From NCBI GenBank assembly GCA_905479595.1, contig CAJQND010000355.1:1-9032 (forward strand): 9,032 nucleotides of DNA, given 5' to 3'. Source of the stretch: an uncultured Hyphomicrobiales bacterium (lineage in GTDB: Bacteria > Pseudomonadota > Alphaproteobacteria > Rhizobiales > CAJQND01). Below the pieces are notes generated by a model that searched no databases, was not told the DNA's origin, and saw only the letters and a program-made list of their open reading frames with translations. The position numbers were made by a program, and so were the translations under genes. Shown piece by piece: positions 1-6,382 of the stretch (its first letter is position 1; every line of letters begins with the position of its first letter).

Positions 1-1
1 C

Positions 2-934
2 AAGCTCGCAGTGGGGAAAGTGCGTTACGGCTTGATGCTCCGCGAAGATGGCATGGTCATGGATGATGGCACCACGGCACGTCTGGGTGAAAATCATTAT
101 GTGATGACCACAACGACAGCGAATGCCGGGCCTGTATTCCGCCACCTCGAATTTTGTCGCCAGTGCCTGTGGCCGAAAATGGATGTGCATTTGATTTCCA
201 CCACGGATGGCTGGGCGCAGTTTGCTGTTGCCGGACCAAAAAGCCGGGACCTTTTGTGGAAAATCGTCGATACGGATCACGACATTTCCAATGAAGCCTT
301 CCCATTCATGGCGTGTGGTGAATTAACTGTATGTGGAAGCATAACCGCCCGGCTTTTCCGCATCTCGTTTTCTGGCGAACTCGCCTATGAGATAGCTGTT
401 CCAGCCCGATATGGAGATGCCATGATCCGCGCGCTGATGGCAGCTGGCGAAGAATTCGATGTCGTTGCCTATGGAACCGAAGCGCTCGGGGTGATGCGTA
501 TTGAGAAGGGCCACGCGGCTGGCAACGAACTGAATGGCCAGACCACGGCAGCAAACCTTGACATGGGCCGCATGGTGTCGAAAGCCAAAGACTGTATTGG
601 CAACACGCTGTCTGAGCGCGAACACATGAACCGCGAAGACGATTTGCGTCTGGTCGGCTTCAAACCAGTTGATCGCAGCCAGGCATTAAGCTCGGGCGCG
701 CATTTACTTGCAAAGGGTGCCAAGGCCAATATGGACAATGATCAAGGATATATGACATCGGTTGCCTTCTCACCATCTCTGGGCCACTCGATCGGCCTCG
801 GCCTTATAGAACGTGGCAGCGAGCGCATGGGTGATATCGTGCGCGCGGTTGATTTCGTGCGCGGCAAGGATGTTGAAGTTGAAATTGTATCGGCGCATTT
901 TGTCGATCCGGAAGGGGAACGTTTGCGTGTCTGA
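2..934 (+). CDS. soxA: Sarcosine oxidase alpha subunit, 3' part (5' truncated by window edge)
   Basis: This is the C-terminal part, about 310 residues, of the large subunit of heterotetrameric sarcosine oxidase. The enzyme oxidises sarcosine to glycine in the cytosol, with H2O2 formation and transfer of the methyl carbon to tetrahydrofolate. The visible part is the aminomethyltransferase-like (GcvT-type) folate domain and its C-terminal barrel. Diagnostic stretches are RYGLMLREDG near nt 23-52, MTTTTANAG near 104-130, SFSGELAYE near 365-391, and the hallmark RIEKGHAAGNELNGQTTA near 497-550. The reading frame is open from the first bases and no start is visible, so the gene begins upstream. 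A GTG at nt 11 is internal to the conserved domain. The family is usually near 1000 residues, so about two thirds, including the dinucleotide-binding domain, lies outside. It ends in TGA and overlaps soxG by 8 bp, consistent with the usual soxBDAG operon. Identification is firm. Confidence 0.95.
   Translation, partial: KLAVGKVRYGLMLREDGMVMDDGTTARLGENHYVMTTTTANAGPVFRHLEFCRQCLWPKMDVHLISTTDGWAQFAVAGPKSRDLLWKIVDTDHDISNEAFPFMACGELTVCGSITARLFRISFSGELAYEIAVPARYGDAMIRALMAAGEEFDVVAYGTEALGVMRIEKGHAAGNELNGQTTAANLDMGRMVSKAKDCIGNTLSEREHMNREDDLRLVGFKPVDRSQALSSGAHLLAKGAKANMDNDQGYMTSVAFSPSLGHSIGLGLIERGSERMGDIVRAVDFVRGKDVEVEIVSAHFVDPEGERLRV
912..918 (+). promoter_or_regulatory. Ribosome binding site deciding the soxG start
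   Basis: AAGGGGA lies inside the last codons of soxA, 8 nt before a GTG at 927-929. It supports this GTG as the soxG start, although the frame stays open upstream to an ATG at 813. Starting at 813 would add 38 residues translated from soxA sequence that do not belong to the family. Confidence 0.7.
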
Positions 935-1496
935 ATATGTTTTGACAGCCCAATCCGCACTGGACGGATTTGTGCAAAGCTTTGACGGTGTTGATCTTGC
1001 AGAAGCGAGCGGACTGGCCGTTGTCTCGATTGCTATTCCCCGTGGCGGGGCCTCAAAGCTGAAAACTGCGATGAAATCCGCATATGGTGTGGAGTTCCCC
1101 GCGCCGGGCAGCGTCATCACTTCGAAAGATGGGAAAACGAAGTTCCTCGGCATGAATTTAGATCAGGCCTTTGTGATTTTCGACCATGCAGATGCTGATG
1201 CCGCCACGATTGTTGGTAAAAGACTCAAAGACAGAGCCTATGTGACCCTGCAATCTGACAACTGGGTTGGCGTGCGCATTTCAGGCAACCGCAGCCGTGA
1301 CGCACTGGAACGCATTTGCCCGATTGATCTGCACCCGGATGTTTTTGGCATAGGCCAGGTGGCGCGCACGGTAATGGAACACCTTGGGGTGATCATTTTG
1401 CGGGAAGACAAGGATGGTTTCCTGATGCTATCTGCATCGTCTTCCGCAAAATCTTTCCTGCATGCAATTGAAACATCGATCCACAATGTGACCTAG
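927..1496 (+). CDS. soxG: Sarcosine oxidase gamma subunit
   Basis: This small subunit of heterotetrameric sarcosine oxidase has 189 residues from the GTG at 927, close to the family's usual length. SoxG is a structural subunit related to the GcvT-like fold and packs against the alpha subunit. Recognisable SoxG motifs are LDQAFVIF, the block QSDNWVGVRISG, RDALERICPIDLHPDVF, the stretch RTVMEHLGVII, and the C-terminal LSASSSAKSFLHA before the stop. The start is set by AAGGGGA 8 nt upstream and by the 8-bp overlap with soxA, which implies translational coupling. No purU or other one-carbon gene follows. Instead the TAG stop overlaps the TAG stop of the opposing dehalogenase gene by 4 bp, and no intrinsic terminator can fit between them. 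Identification is firm; the start is likely. Confidence 0.93.
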   Translation: MSEYVLTAQSALDGFVQSFDGVDLAEASGLAVVSIAIPRGGASKLKTAMKSAYGVEFPAPGSVITSKDGKTKFLGMNLDQAFVIFDHADADAATIVGKRLKDRAYVTLQSDNWVGVRISGNRSRDALERICPIDLHPDVFGIGQVARTVMEHLGVIILREDKDGFLMLSASSSAKSFLHAIETSIHNVT

Positions 1497-3715
1497 CCCT
1501 TAGAGGGTTTATCTGTACCGCTGCCATAGACTGCTGGTTTAACATCCTCGCCAATGGGACCTTCAGGGCGCGGTTTTCTCGGAATGTATTGCTTAGGCAC
1601 CGTGCCATTCTGCATTGTGCGCGCGGCTGCTTGTTCAGGTGTTTCAAAAACCTCGGCTTCAGCCATGGCGAGTTTTCGGTTCACTGGTTGTGGCCTCAAG
1701 TCATTTGGAACTGGCATCATATGTGCTTGATAATAAGCCATTTTTTGTTTTTCAGGGTCGATTTTATGTTCGAGGTTCAGATCCCGTTGGCTGACACCTT
1801 TAACCGGCGCAACACAAACACCATCGACAACTTCGAGGTCAAACCACCACTTCTTAACCGGATTGCGTTTGCCTTTTCCCAACCAGTCATCGAGCCGCAC
1901 CGCAACCGGAACCAAGGCCGGTTTAAGCCAGCGGGCATTAATCCCACACCAACTTGCAACACGTTCGAGCAACGCCCCATCGGCTGTGACCACCTTGTTC
2001 AATGGGCATGTTTTCATGCACCTGCCACACGCTGAGCCCTTGGCGTTGGTAAGCCGGTAGCGCGCGCAACGTTCTGCATCAGGCTTCCACATTTCATAGC
2101 CGTTGAACATTTTTTTATCGCCCCAGGAGATCGCATCGCACGGGCATTCGCGGGCACATTTCCAGCAATTATTGCAAAAATATTGCAGCCCGAAATCGAT
2201 GGGCTTATCTGGCTGCAAGGGCATGTCTGTGGTCATCACCACTGTTTTCAACCTGGGCCCAACGAATGGGTTCAATACCAGTTCACCAATGCGGGAAAGC
2301 TCACCAAGCCCTGCCCACAACATGAGCGGCAATTGCAGAACATCGCTGTCCACGTTGGTTTGCGAGCGCGATGGAAACCCTAATTGCCGGAGCATTTCTG
2401 CCATAACACCGGCAATCTCTGCACCGCGCAGATAAGCCCGCATTGATTGCGTGCCAGACACCCAATCATCGCCGGAGCCTCCTTCCATAGTGTCAAATTC
2501 CTGGTCGATCAGCATTACCACAGCGTATTTATGTCGGGTCTCGATTGGGTTGCCGTCAGAGCCATGGGAATACCAGGCATAAGGCGGCACTTCGCAAATG
2601 CCGGCCATATCTGCACCCAGGAGATGGGCCAGTGATTTCAGCGCGCGGGCGTTGGCGGCAGGGTTCCCGTACTCTCCGGTATCGGCTTGAGGGTTTACAT
2701 CGCCCGCTTGCACGCCAACCATTGCACGCATGGATGCCATCATGCCTGCGGTATGGGGTTGTTTAAATGCGAACCGGCTTCTTTCCCGTTGGCTTTTTTC
2801 ACCAAGATCGCCTCGCAATGCACGTTCAAAAAACGCTGCGCGTTTTGGAATTTGCGGTACTTCATCATCAAGAATGAGGGTGGTTGGCCTGTCTACCCGC
2901 TTTACGGTTTCCATCGGATAAGCGCCTAAATGGGTGGCGCGGCCCTTTCGCCGGTTGCGTTCACGGCCAGACATGGCACCGTTCTGTCCCAGCCAATACG
3001 TTAGCCCTTTTGCCTTCAACGTGCTTTTTGCCAGAGGTGTATCCGTTTCCAGGACATAATCAGTTGTCACAACTGCGATTGAAAAACCACGCTCAAGAAA
3101 CGGGTTCTTTAATGCATCGCCATCGCGGACAAGTAATCCAGCCAGAACCGCCAAGCGCTCCGCATCAACAAGGCTCGCGCCCATAACGTGGGGCGTTGCG
3201 GAATATCCAAGTTTTTTGATGTGCCCTGACAGGCAAACCGCAATACCGCCCACCCGGCAATCCCCGGCCTCGTTCAATGCAGGTTCAATCCATTCGCGTG
3301 CTGGATTTCCCAACTCTGGAACCCGGCCATGTTCCAGCAGTAAAACGACCGCATAGCTATGATTTGGGGGGCTACACTCTCGCACCCAAGCGTTCTCTGG
3401 AATCCGGCAAACCCCCACCTGAGAAGCGTTCATGAAATAGCTATACCCCTTTACGTCCACCATTCTTCGGTGCGCATCGTCTGGAACGGGCGCTTTTTGC
3501 GCCGCTGGTTCGCCACCAGAATTCTCAATAAAAATCTGCAGATAATCGCGCAATGCCTTAGCCAGAGGGCCCACCGGGTCTGCATTATACGCAGGTGCGG
3601 CAATGCGGGGCCGGGCGGCCTCAATTTCAACAACTGAAATGTCACGTCCAAGGCTTTCCAGCGGGTAGGTTCCCAGCTCATATGGCCGGTTCTCTGATCT
3701 GGTGCGAAACAGCAT
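1493..3715 (-). CDS. rdhA: Soluble reductive dehalogenase-family protein (NpRdhA-like cobalamin/4Fe-4S enzyme)
   Basis: A 740-residue protein of the reductive dehalogenase family, whose members use cobalamin and two 4Fe-4S clusters to remove halogens from organohalides. The ferredoxin-like segment shows C514-x2-C517-x2-C520-x3-C524-P, then C550-x12-C563-x2-C566-x3-C570-P. The upstream RPTTLI...VPQIPKR region (277-292) is typical of RdhA. The N-terminal half repeats the core: VGVCRIPENAW (100-110) matches AGICEVPPYAW (371-381), HSYAVV matches HKYAVV, and NPF...TTD at 204-219 matches 482-497. Y428, K490 and R554 occupy the places I recall for catalytic Tyr426, Lys488 and Arg552 of NpRdhA, with a constant offset of two. 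The N-terminal copy has D152 and S212 at the first two places, so it is probably inert. There is no Tat signal and no rdhB anchor gene nearby, so the enzyme should be cytosolic. About 170 residues follow the last cluster, ending in a Pro/Lys-rich tail, with no fused flavin reductase. An AAGGA site 7 nt upstream supports the start. Substrate and electron donor are unknown. Confidence 0.85.
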   Translation of the reverse strand: MLFRTRSENRPYELGTYPLESLGRDISVVEIEAARPRIAAPAYNADPVGPLAKALRDYLQIFIENSGGEPAAQKAPVPDDAHRRMVDVKGYSYFMNASQVGVCRIPENAWVRECSPPNHSYAVVLLLEHGRVPELGNPAREWIEPALNEAGDCRVGGIAVCLSGHIKKLGYSATPHVMGASLVDAERLAVLAGLLVRDGDALKNPFLERGFSIAVVTTDYVLETDTPLAKSTLKAKGLTYWLGQNGAMSGRERNRRKGRATHLGAYPMETVKRVDRPTTLILDDEVPQIPKRAAFFERALRGDLGEKSQRERSRFAFKQPHTAGMMASMRAMVGVQAGDVNPQADTGEYGNPAANARALKSLAHLLGADMAGICEVPPYAWYSHGSDGNPIETRHKYAVVMLIDQEFDTMEGGSGDDWVSGTQSMRAYLRGAEIAGVMAEMLRQLGFPSRSQTNVDSDVLQLPLMLWAGLGELSRIGELVLNPFVGPRLKTVVMTTDMPLQPDKPIDFGLQYFCNNCWKCARECPCDAISWGDKKMFNGYEMWKPDAERCARYRLTNAKGSACGRCMKTCPLNKVVTADGALLERVASWCGINARWLKPALVPVAVRLDDWLGKGKRNPVKKWWFDLEVVDGVCVAPVKGVSQRDLNLEHKIDPEKQKMAYYQAHMMPVPNDLRPQPVNRKLAMAEAEVFETPEQAAARTMQNGTVPKQYIPRKPRPEGPIGEDVKPAVYGSGTDKPSKG

Positions 3716-3722
3716 ACAGGCG

Positions 3723-3727
3723 TCCTT
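3723..3727 (-). promoter_or_regulatory. Ribosome binding site of the dehalogenase gene
   Basis: Read on the minus strand, AAGGA lies 7 nt before the ATG at 3715-3713. It is a good Shine-Dalgarno match at normal spacing and fixes the start of the 740-residue frame. Confidence 0.65.
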
Positions 3728-3763
3728 AAAAATTCAGACGCAAATTATGCGGGCTGACTAGGC

Positions 3764-3783
3764 AAAAGAAAAGGGCGACGCCC
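3764..3783 (-). terminator. Possible intrinsic terminator downstream of the lipase gene
   Basis: On the minus strand a short GC-only stem (GGGC, loop GTC, GCCC; 3783-3773) is followed by TTTTCTTTT (3772-3764). It lies about 35 bp past the lipase stop and about 50 bp before the dehalogenase start, so it would separate the two transcription units. The stem is only 4 bp with a 3-nt loop, so the call is weak and read-through is possible. Confidence 0.35.
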
Positions 3784-3817
3784 GCCTTGAAAAAACTGTT
3801 TGCTTAATCCCACAGGG

Positions 3818-4777
3818 TTATCGTCCCGAGCTGCCAAAATTTTGTTTCCGTTTAATGCCCGGCAAAGTGTCATGACCGCCACGTCCCGGACGGTTTCGCA
3901 CGATGTATTTTTCACGTGATTTGAACGGTACGTATTTTGCGCCCGAGCGTTTTTGATTTATCGACTTCAAATACGCTTTCATCTTGTGATCAGGGACACT
4001 TGAACTGAACCAGGCATTGCGGAGTTTTCCAGCTGCCTTTTTATATGACCTGCCATTTTCCAACGTCGAATAGTAAGGACCAGAGAGCAAAATCATTGCT
4101 GGGCCAATATGGGCAAACTTAACAGAATTGCCCTGAGTTTTATCCGGGAAAGTCGGGACGATATCGTTCTGGTAAACAATGCGCAGAACCGGCAAATAAC
4201 TGTAACGCTTGGCCCCCTTCCGGTCTGTTACCTTTGGCTGCCCAAACGTATATACACCGGCAATTTTATACCCGTCGCGGTCCAGATAGGTTGCCAGAAT
4301 GACCGCCGCAGCCCCGCCCAGTGAATGGCCGGCCAAATAAATCTTATACCCACGCTTCAGCCGCTTCTTCAGATCCCGGTAAAGGACGCCGGCAACAGTG
4401 TTAAAACCGCGATGGGACAGAATGCCGGTTTTTTTGTCGATCACCCCGTGCGCATCCATATCAAGCGACCAGTTTTTTGAATCCACCGTGCCGCGAATAG
4501 CGATAATCTGTGTGCGCTTGCTGGGTATTTCCTTGATGAAATAGAGAACATTTGTATGTCCGGGTGTCGCGACCCAGGAAACCCCGGGATGGCGGTCTCT
4601 AACAGTGTTTGGATTGTTATAGGAATCGTTCGCCACCCGGGCGAATTCATATATTTCGGTGAAGTTTACTTTGAGAGGTGATGCTTGCCAATCCGATGGC
4701 CTGGCAGAAACCCCGTTGGACAGCACAAACGCAAATAGAATTAAAACCAAAGTTGATAACGAGTGCATTTTTAGCAT
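3818..4777 (-). CDS. Secreted class 3 lipase / alpha-beta hydrolase
   Basis: A 319-residue protein of the fungal-type class 3 lipase family, which hydrolyses acylglycerols or related esters. Residues 1-25 form a signal peptide: a short basic start, a hydrophobic core LVLILFAFVL, and a VSA cleavage site before R26. The mature enzyme should be exported. The nucleophile elbow is GHSLG with Ser152. RGTVDSKNWSLDMD (95-108) is the family's RGT...W..D block near the oxyanion hole. Likely catalytic Asp205 lies in NDIVPTFP, and likely catalytic His264 in DHKMKAYL. The protein contains no cysteine. It ends in a strongly basic Lys/Arg/Gly-rich tail (about 275-319) outside the catalytic core. A second ATG (codon 4) is also possible, because no strong Shine-Dalgarno precedes either. 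It shares its strand with the dehalogenase 102 bp downstream but has no obvious functional link to it. Family assignment is firm; substrate is unknown. Confidence 0.88.
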   Translation of the reverse strand: MLKMHSLSTLVLILFAFVLSNGVSARPSDWQASPLKVNFTEIYEFARVANDSYNNPNTVRDRHPGVSWVATPGHTNVLYFIKEIPSKRTQIIAIRGTVDSKNWSLDMDAHGVIDKKTGILSHRGFNTVAGVLYRDLKKRLKRGYKIYLAGHSLGGAAAVILATYLDRDGYKIAGVYTFGQPKVTDRKGAKRYSYLPVLRIVYQNDIVPTFPDKTQGNSVKFAHIGPAMILLSGPYYSTLENGRSYKKAAGKLRNAWFSSSVPDHKMKAYLKSINQKRSGAKYVPFKSREKYIVRNRPGRGGHDTLPGIKRKQNFGSSGR

Positions 4778-4851
4778 CTAATTCGCATTCTCACGGGTTT
4801 TGAACAAATTTCATTTTGAGCATACAACAACTTAAACAGTCTTACTTCGCG

Positions 4852-4879
4852 TTGAAAAAATAAACTGTGTAAATATTAA
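4852..4879 (+). promoter_or_regulatory. Possible sigma-70-type promoter for the aminotransferase operon
   Basis: TTGAAA (4852-4857) and TATTAA (4874-4879) are separated by 16 bp. Both are partial matches to the -35 and -10 consensus. The -10 would overlap the inverted repeat at 4870-4891, and the leader would be about 165 nt and include the 13-bp palindrome. In such AT-rich DNA a match like this is easily found by chance. Confidence 0.25.
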
Positions 4880-4891
4880 TTCCAATATTTA
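4870..4891. repeat. 8-bp inverted repeat TAAATATT / AATATTTA
   Basis: TAAATATT (4870-4877) and its exact reverse complement AATATTTA (4884-4891) are separated by 6 nt. The same TAAATATT octamer occurs again at 4978-4985. It could be an operator half-site, but low-complexity AT sequence makes chance plausible. Confidence 0.4.
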
Positions 4892-4912
4892 TCTTAAATG
4901 AGAATTTATACC

Positions 4913-4943
4913 AGTATTTAATAAACTTTATTTATTAAATACT
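4913..4943. repeat. Perfect 13-bp inverted repeat, candidate operator
   Basis: The left arm AGTATTTAATAAA (4913-4925) is exactly reverse complementary to TTTATTAAATACT (4931-4943), around a 5-nt CTTTA spacer. It is centred near 4928, about 120 bp before the aminotransferase start and about 150 bp from the lipase start. All 13 pairs match, which is beyond what local AT bias usually gives. A dimeric regulator's operator is the simplest reading. A weak AT hairpin in the leader is the alternative. No regulator gene is present in the window. Confidence 0.6.
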
Positions 4944-5038
4944 ATACGAACGCATAATCACTGGTGCAGAATGTTTATAAATATTTCCCACCGGAACCTT
5001 CTGCTTCCAATTTTTGAAATACCAATCCCGGCTCAAAA

Positions 5039-5043
5039 AAGGA
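5039..5043 (+). promoter_or_regulatory. Ribosome binding site of the aminotransferase gene
   Basis: AAGGA lies 7 nt before the ATG at 5051, within an A-rich stretch. It is a good Shine-Dalgarno match and fixes the start. Confidence 0.65.
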
Positions 5044-5050
5044 TGATTCT

Positions 5051-6370
5051 ATGAAAGAAACGCAAGCATCGACCCAGAACGAACAGCTTGCGATTAACGG
5101 AGGCGAACCAGTCCGGACAGAACCGTTACCATGGGAATTACCTGGCGCGCTGTGGATTGGTGAAGAAGAACGCGAGCTGGTCAATCGCGTTATTACCGGT
5201 CAAAGCCCGTTCCGGTTTTATGGCCCCGATCCGCAGCACATGGTCGAAACTCTGGAGAAGGAATGGTGCGAAAAATATGGTCATCCTCACGCGCTGGCTG
5301 TCTCATCGGGAACGGCGGCATTGTCCATCGCCCTTTCCGCTCTGCATATCAGCCCTGGCGATGAAGTACTCGTCGCCGGGTACATGTGGGTAAGCTGCAT
5401 ATCTGCCATCGTCCGCTCGGGTGCAATTCCGCGGTTAGTTGATATCGATGATACGTTTTGCATGGACCCCGAAGACCTTGAGACGAAAATCAACTCCCGC
5501 AGCCGCGCAATCTTGCTTGTACACATGAGTGGCGCACCCGGGCATGTCAGCCGGATTGCTGATATTGCCCGCGAACACAGCATTCCCTTGATCGAAGATT
5601 GCGCCCAGGCCGCAGGTGCCAGTCAAAACAATACAAATGCTGGCCAATTCGGCGACATTTCCACATTCAGCTTTCAATTGAACAAAAACATGACCGCTGG
5701 TGATGGCGGGATGATTGTTTGCAAAGATGATGCGTTGTTTGATCGTATTTTTGCGCTGCACGATCTTGGCTATGCGAGAAAAGACGGCCGGCTCGATACC
5801 TCAAATGAGGATTGTCAATATTGGGGTCTCGGTGCGCGCATGTCCGATTTGACCGGTGCAATGGCGCTGGCACAATTTCGCAAACTCGGCCAGATCACCG
5901 GTGCCATGCGCACTGCGAAGTGGAAAATAAGGGAAGCGCTTTCCGCCATTCCAGAGTTGCAGTTTAGGAACATCCTTGACCCGCAAGGCGACAGCGGGCC
6001 CTTTCTCATCACAACATTTCCAGAAGGCGATTTGTGCGCGCGGTTTATCGAGGCCCTCAGGGCTGAAGGCATTCGCGGGCCTCAAAATTCACTCGCTTGC
6101 CTGACAATGGGCGAGTGGGGTTTGCATTGGTATTTCAACATTCCCAGCCTCACGGAAAAACGCTCAAACAGCAAAGACGGTTTCCCGTGGACGCATCCGG
6201 CAAACGCGTTTTCTGGCGATATTGATTACACTCGTGGAGCGTTACCGGTTTGCGATGACTTGCACGACCGTTCTGCCCTTCTCACCATATCCTCCAAACT
6301 GACGGACAGGGATGTCGACGACATTATCTGGGCTTTCAAAAAGGTGGCGAAAACTTTGTTCAACCGTTGA
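5051..6370 (+). CDS. DegT/DnrJ/EryC1/StrS-family PLP aminotransferase
   Basis: A 439-residue fold-type I aminotransferase of the sugar/cyclitol aminotransferase family. These cytosolic PLP enzymes move an amino group from Glu, Gln or another donor to a keto-sugar or keto-cyclitol. The start LAINGGEPVRTEPLPW resembles the scyllo-inosose aminotransferase and AHBA synthase branch. SSGTAAL (85-91) is the cofactor phosphate loop, and IEDCAQAAGA (181-190) carries Asp183, which pairs with the pyridine nitrogen, and Gln186. Lys212 in FQLNKNMTAGDGG is the Schiff-base lysine. The C-terminal LPVCDDLHD is also family-like. All key residues are intact, so the enzyme should be active. It is first in a same-strand set: the GMC gene starts 12 nt after its stop and an MFS sugar porter follows. 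Together they suggest oxidation of a ring hydroxyl and transamination of the ketone, in either direction. Exact substrate cannot be read. A role in cell-surface sugar synthesis is less likely, because no nucleotide-sugar or glycosyltransferase gene is adjacent. Confidence 0.9.
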   Translation: MKETQASTQNEQLAINGGEPVRTEPLPWELPGALWIGEEERELVNRVITGQSPFRFYGPDPQHMVETLEKEWCEKYGHPHALAVSSGTAALSIALSALHISPGDEVLVAGYMWVSCISAIVRSGAIPRLVDIDDTFCMDPEDLETKINSRSRAILLVHMSGAPGHVSRIADIAREHSIPLIEDCAQAAGASQNNTNAGQFGDISTFSFQLNKNMTAGDGGMIVCKDDALFDRIFALHDLGYARKDGRLDTSNEDCQYWGLGARMSDLTGAMALAQFRKLGQITGAMRTAKWKIREALSAIPELQFRNILDPQGDSGPFLITTFPEGDLCARFIEALRAEGIRGPQNSLACLTMGEWGLHWYFNIPSLTEKRSNSKDGFPWTHPANAFSGDIDYTRGALPVCDDLHDRSALLTISSKLTDRDVDDIIWAFKKVAKTLFNR

Positions 6371-6373
6371 GGT
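6369..6373 (+). promoter_or_regulatory. Ribosome binding site of the GMC gene, overlapping the upstream stop
   Basis: GAGGT begins within the TGA stop of the aminotransferase gene (6368-6370) and lies 9 nt before the ATG at 6383. This arrangement suggests translational coupling of the two genes. Confidence 0.55.
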
Positions 6374-6382
6374 CACAGAAAC

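Larger units (their letters stand above)
4778..5050 (+). other. AT-rich divergent intergenic region
   Basis: These 273 bp separate the lipase (minus) from the aminotransferase operon (plus) and are the only sizeable non-coding stretch in the window. They are much richer in A and T than the genes. They hold two perfect inverted repeats, a possible plus-strand promoter and the aminotransferase ribosome binding site. Promoters for both directions must lie here unless transcription enters from outside. I see no tRNA, riboswitch or small ORF with a convincing start. Confidence 0.7.

Noticed and set aside
813..926. A longer soxG reading frame starting at ATG 813.
   Set aside because: The extra 38 codons lie inside soxA in another frame and give no SoxG-like sequence. 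A good ribosome binding site points to GTG 927.
57..1153. Minus-strand frames opposite soxA and soxG.
   Set aside because: They have low-complexity, Arg/Ser/Pro-rich translations typical of antisense frames, and the plus-strand genes are firmly identified.
1589..3637. Several plus-strand frames of 60-150 codons across the dehalogenase region.
   Set aside because: They are antisense shadows of the 740-residue gene, with no ribosome binding sites and no recognisable domains.
1493..3715. Epoxyqueuosine reductase (QueG), which shares the cobalamin/4Fe-4S architecture.
   Set aside because: QueG is roughly half this length and lacks the duplicated N-terminal half. The RPTTLI and NPF...TTD blocks and catalytic-residue spacing fit RdhA.
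4766..4768. Alternative lipase start at the second ATG (codon 4).
   Set aside because: Either start leaves an intact signal peptide. Neither has a clear ribosome binding site, so the longer form was kept.
4993..5008. GGAA...TTCC short inverted repeat followed by a T-rich stretch, as a possible terminator or attenuator.
   Set aside because: The stem is only 4 bp with an 8-nt loop, too weak to support either call.
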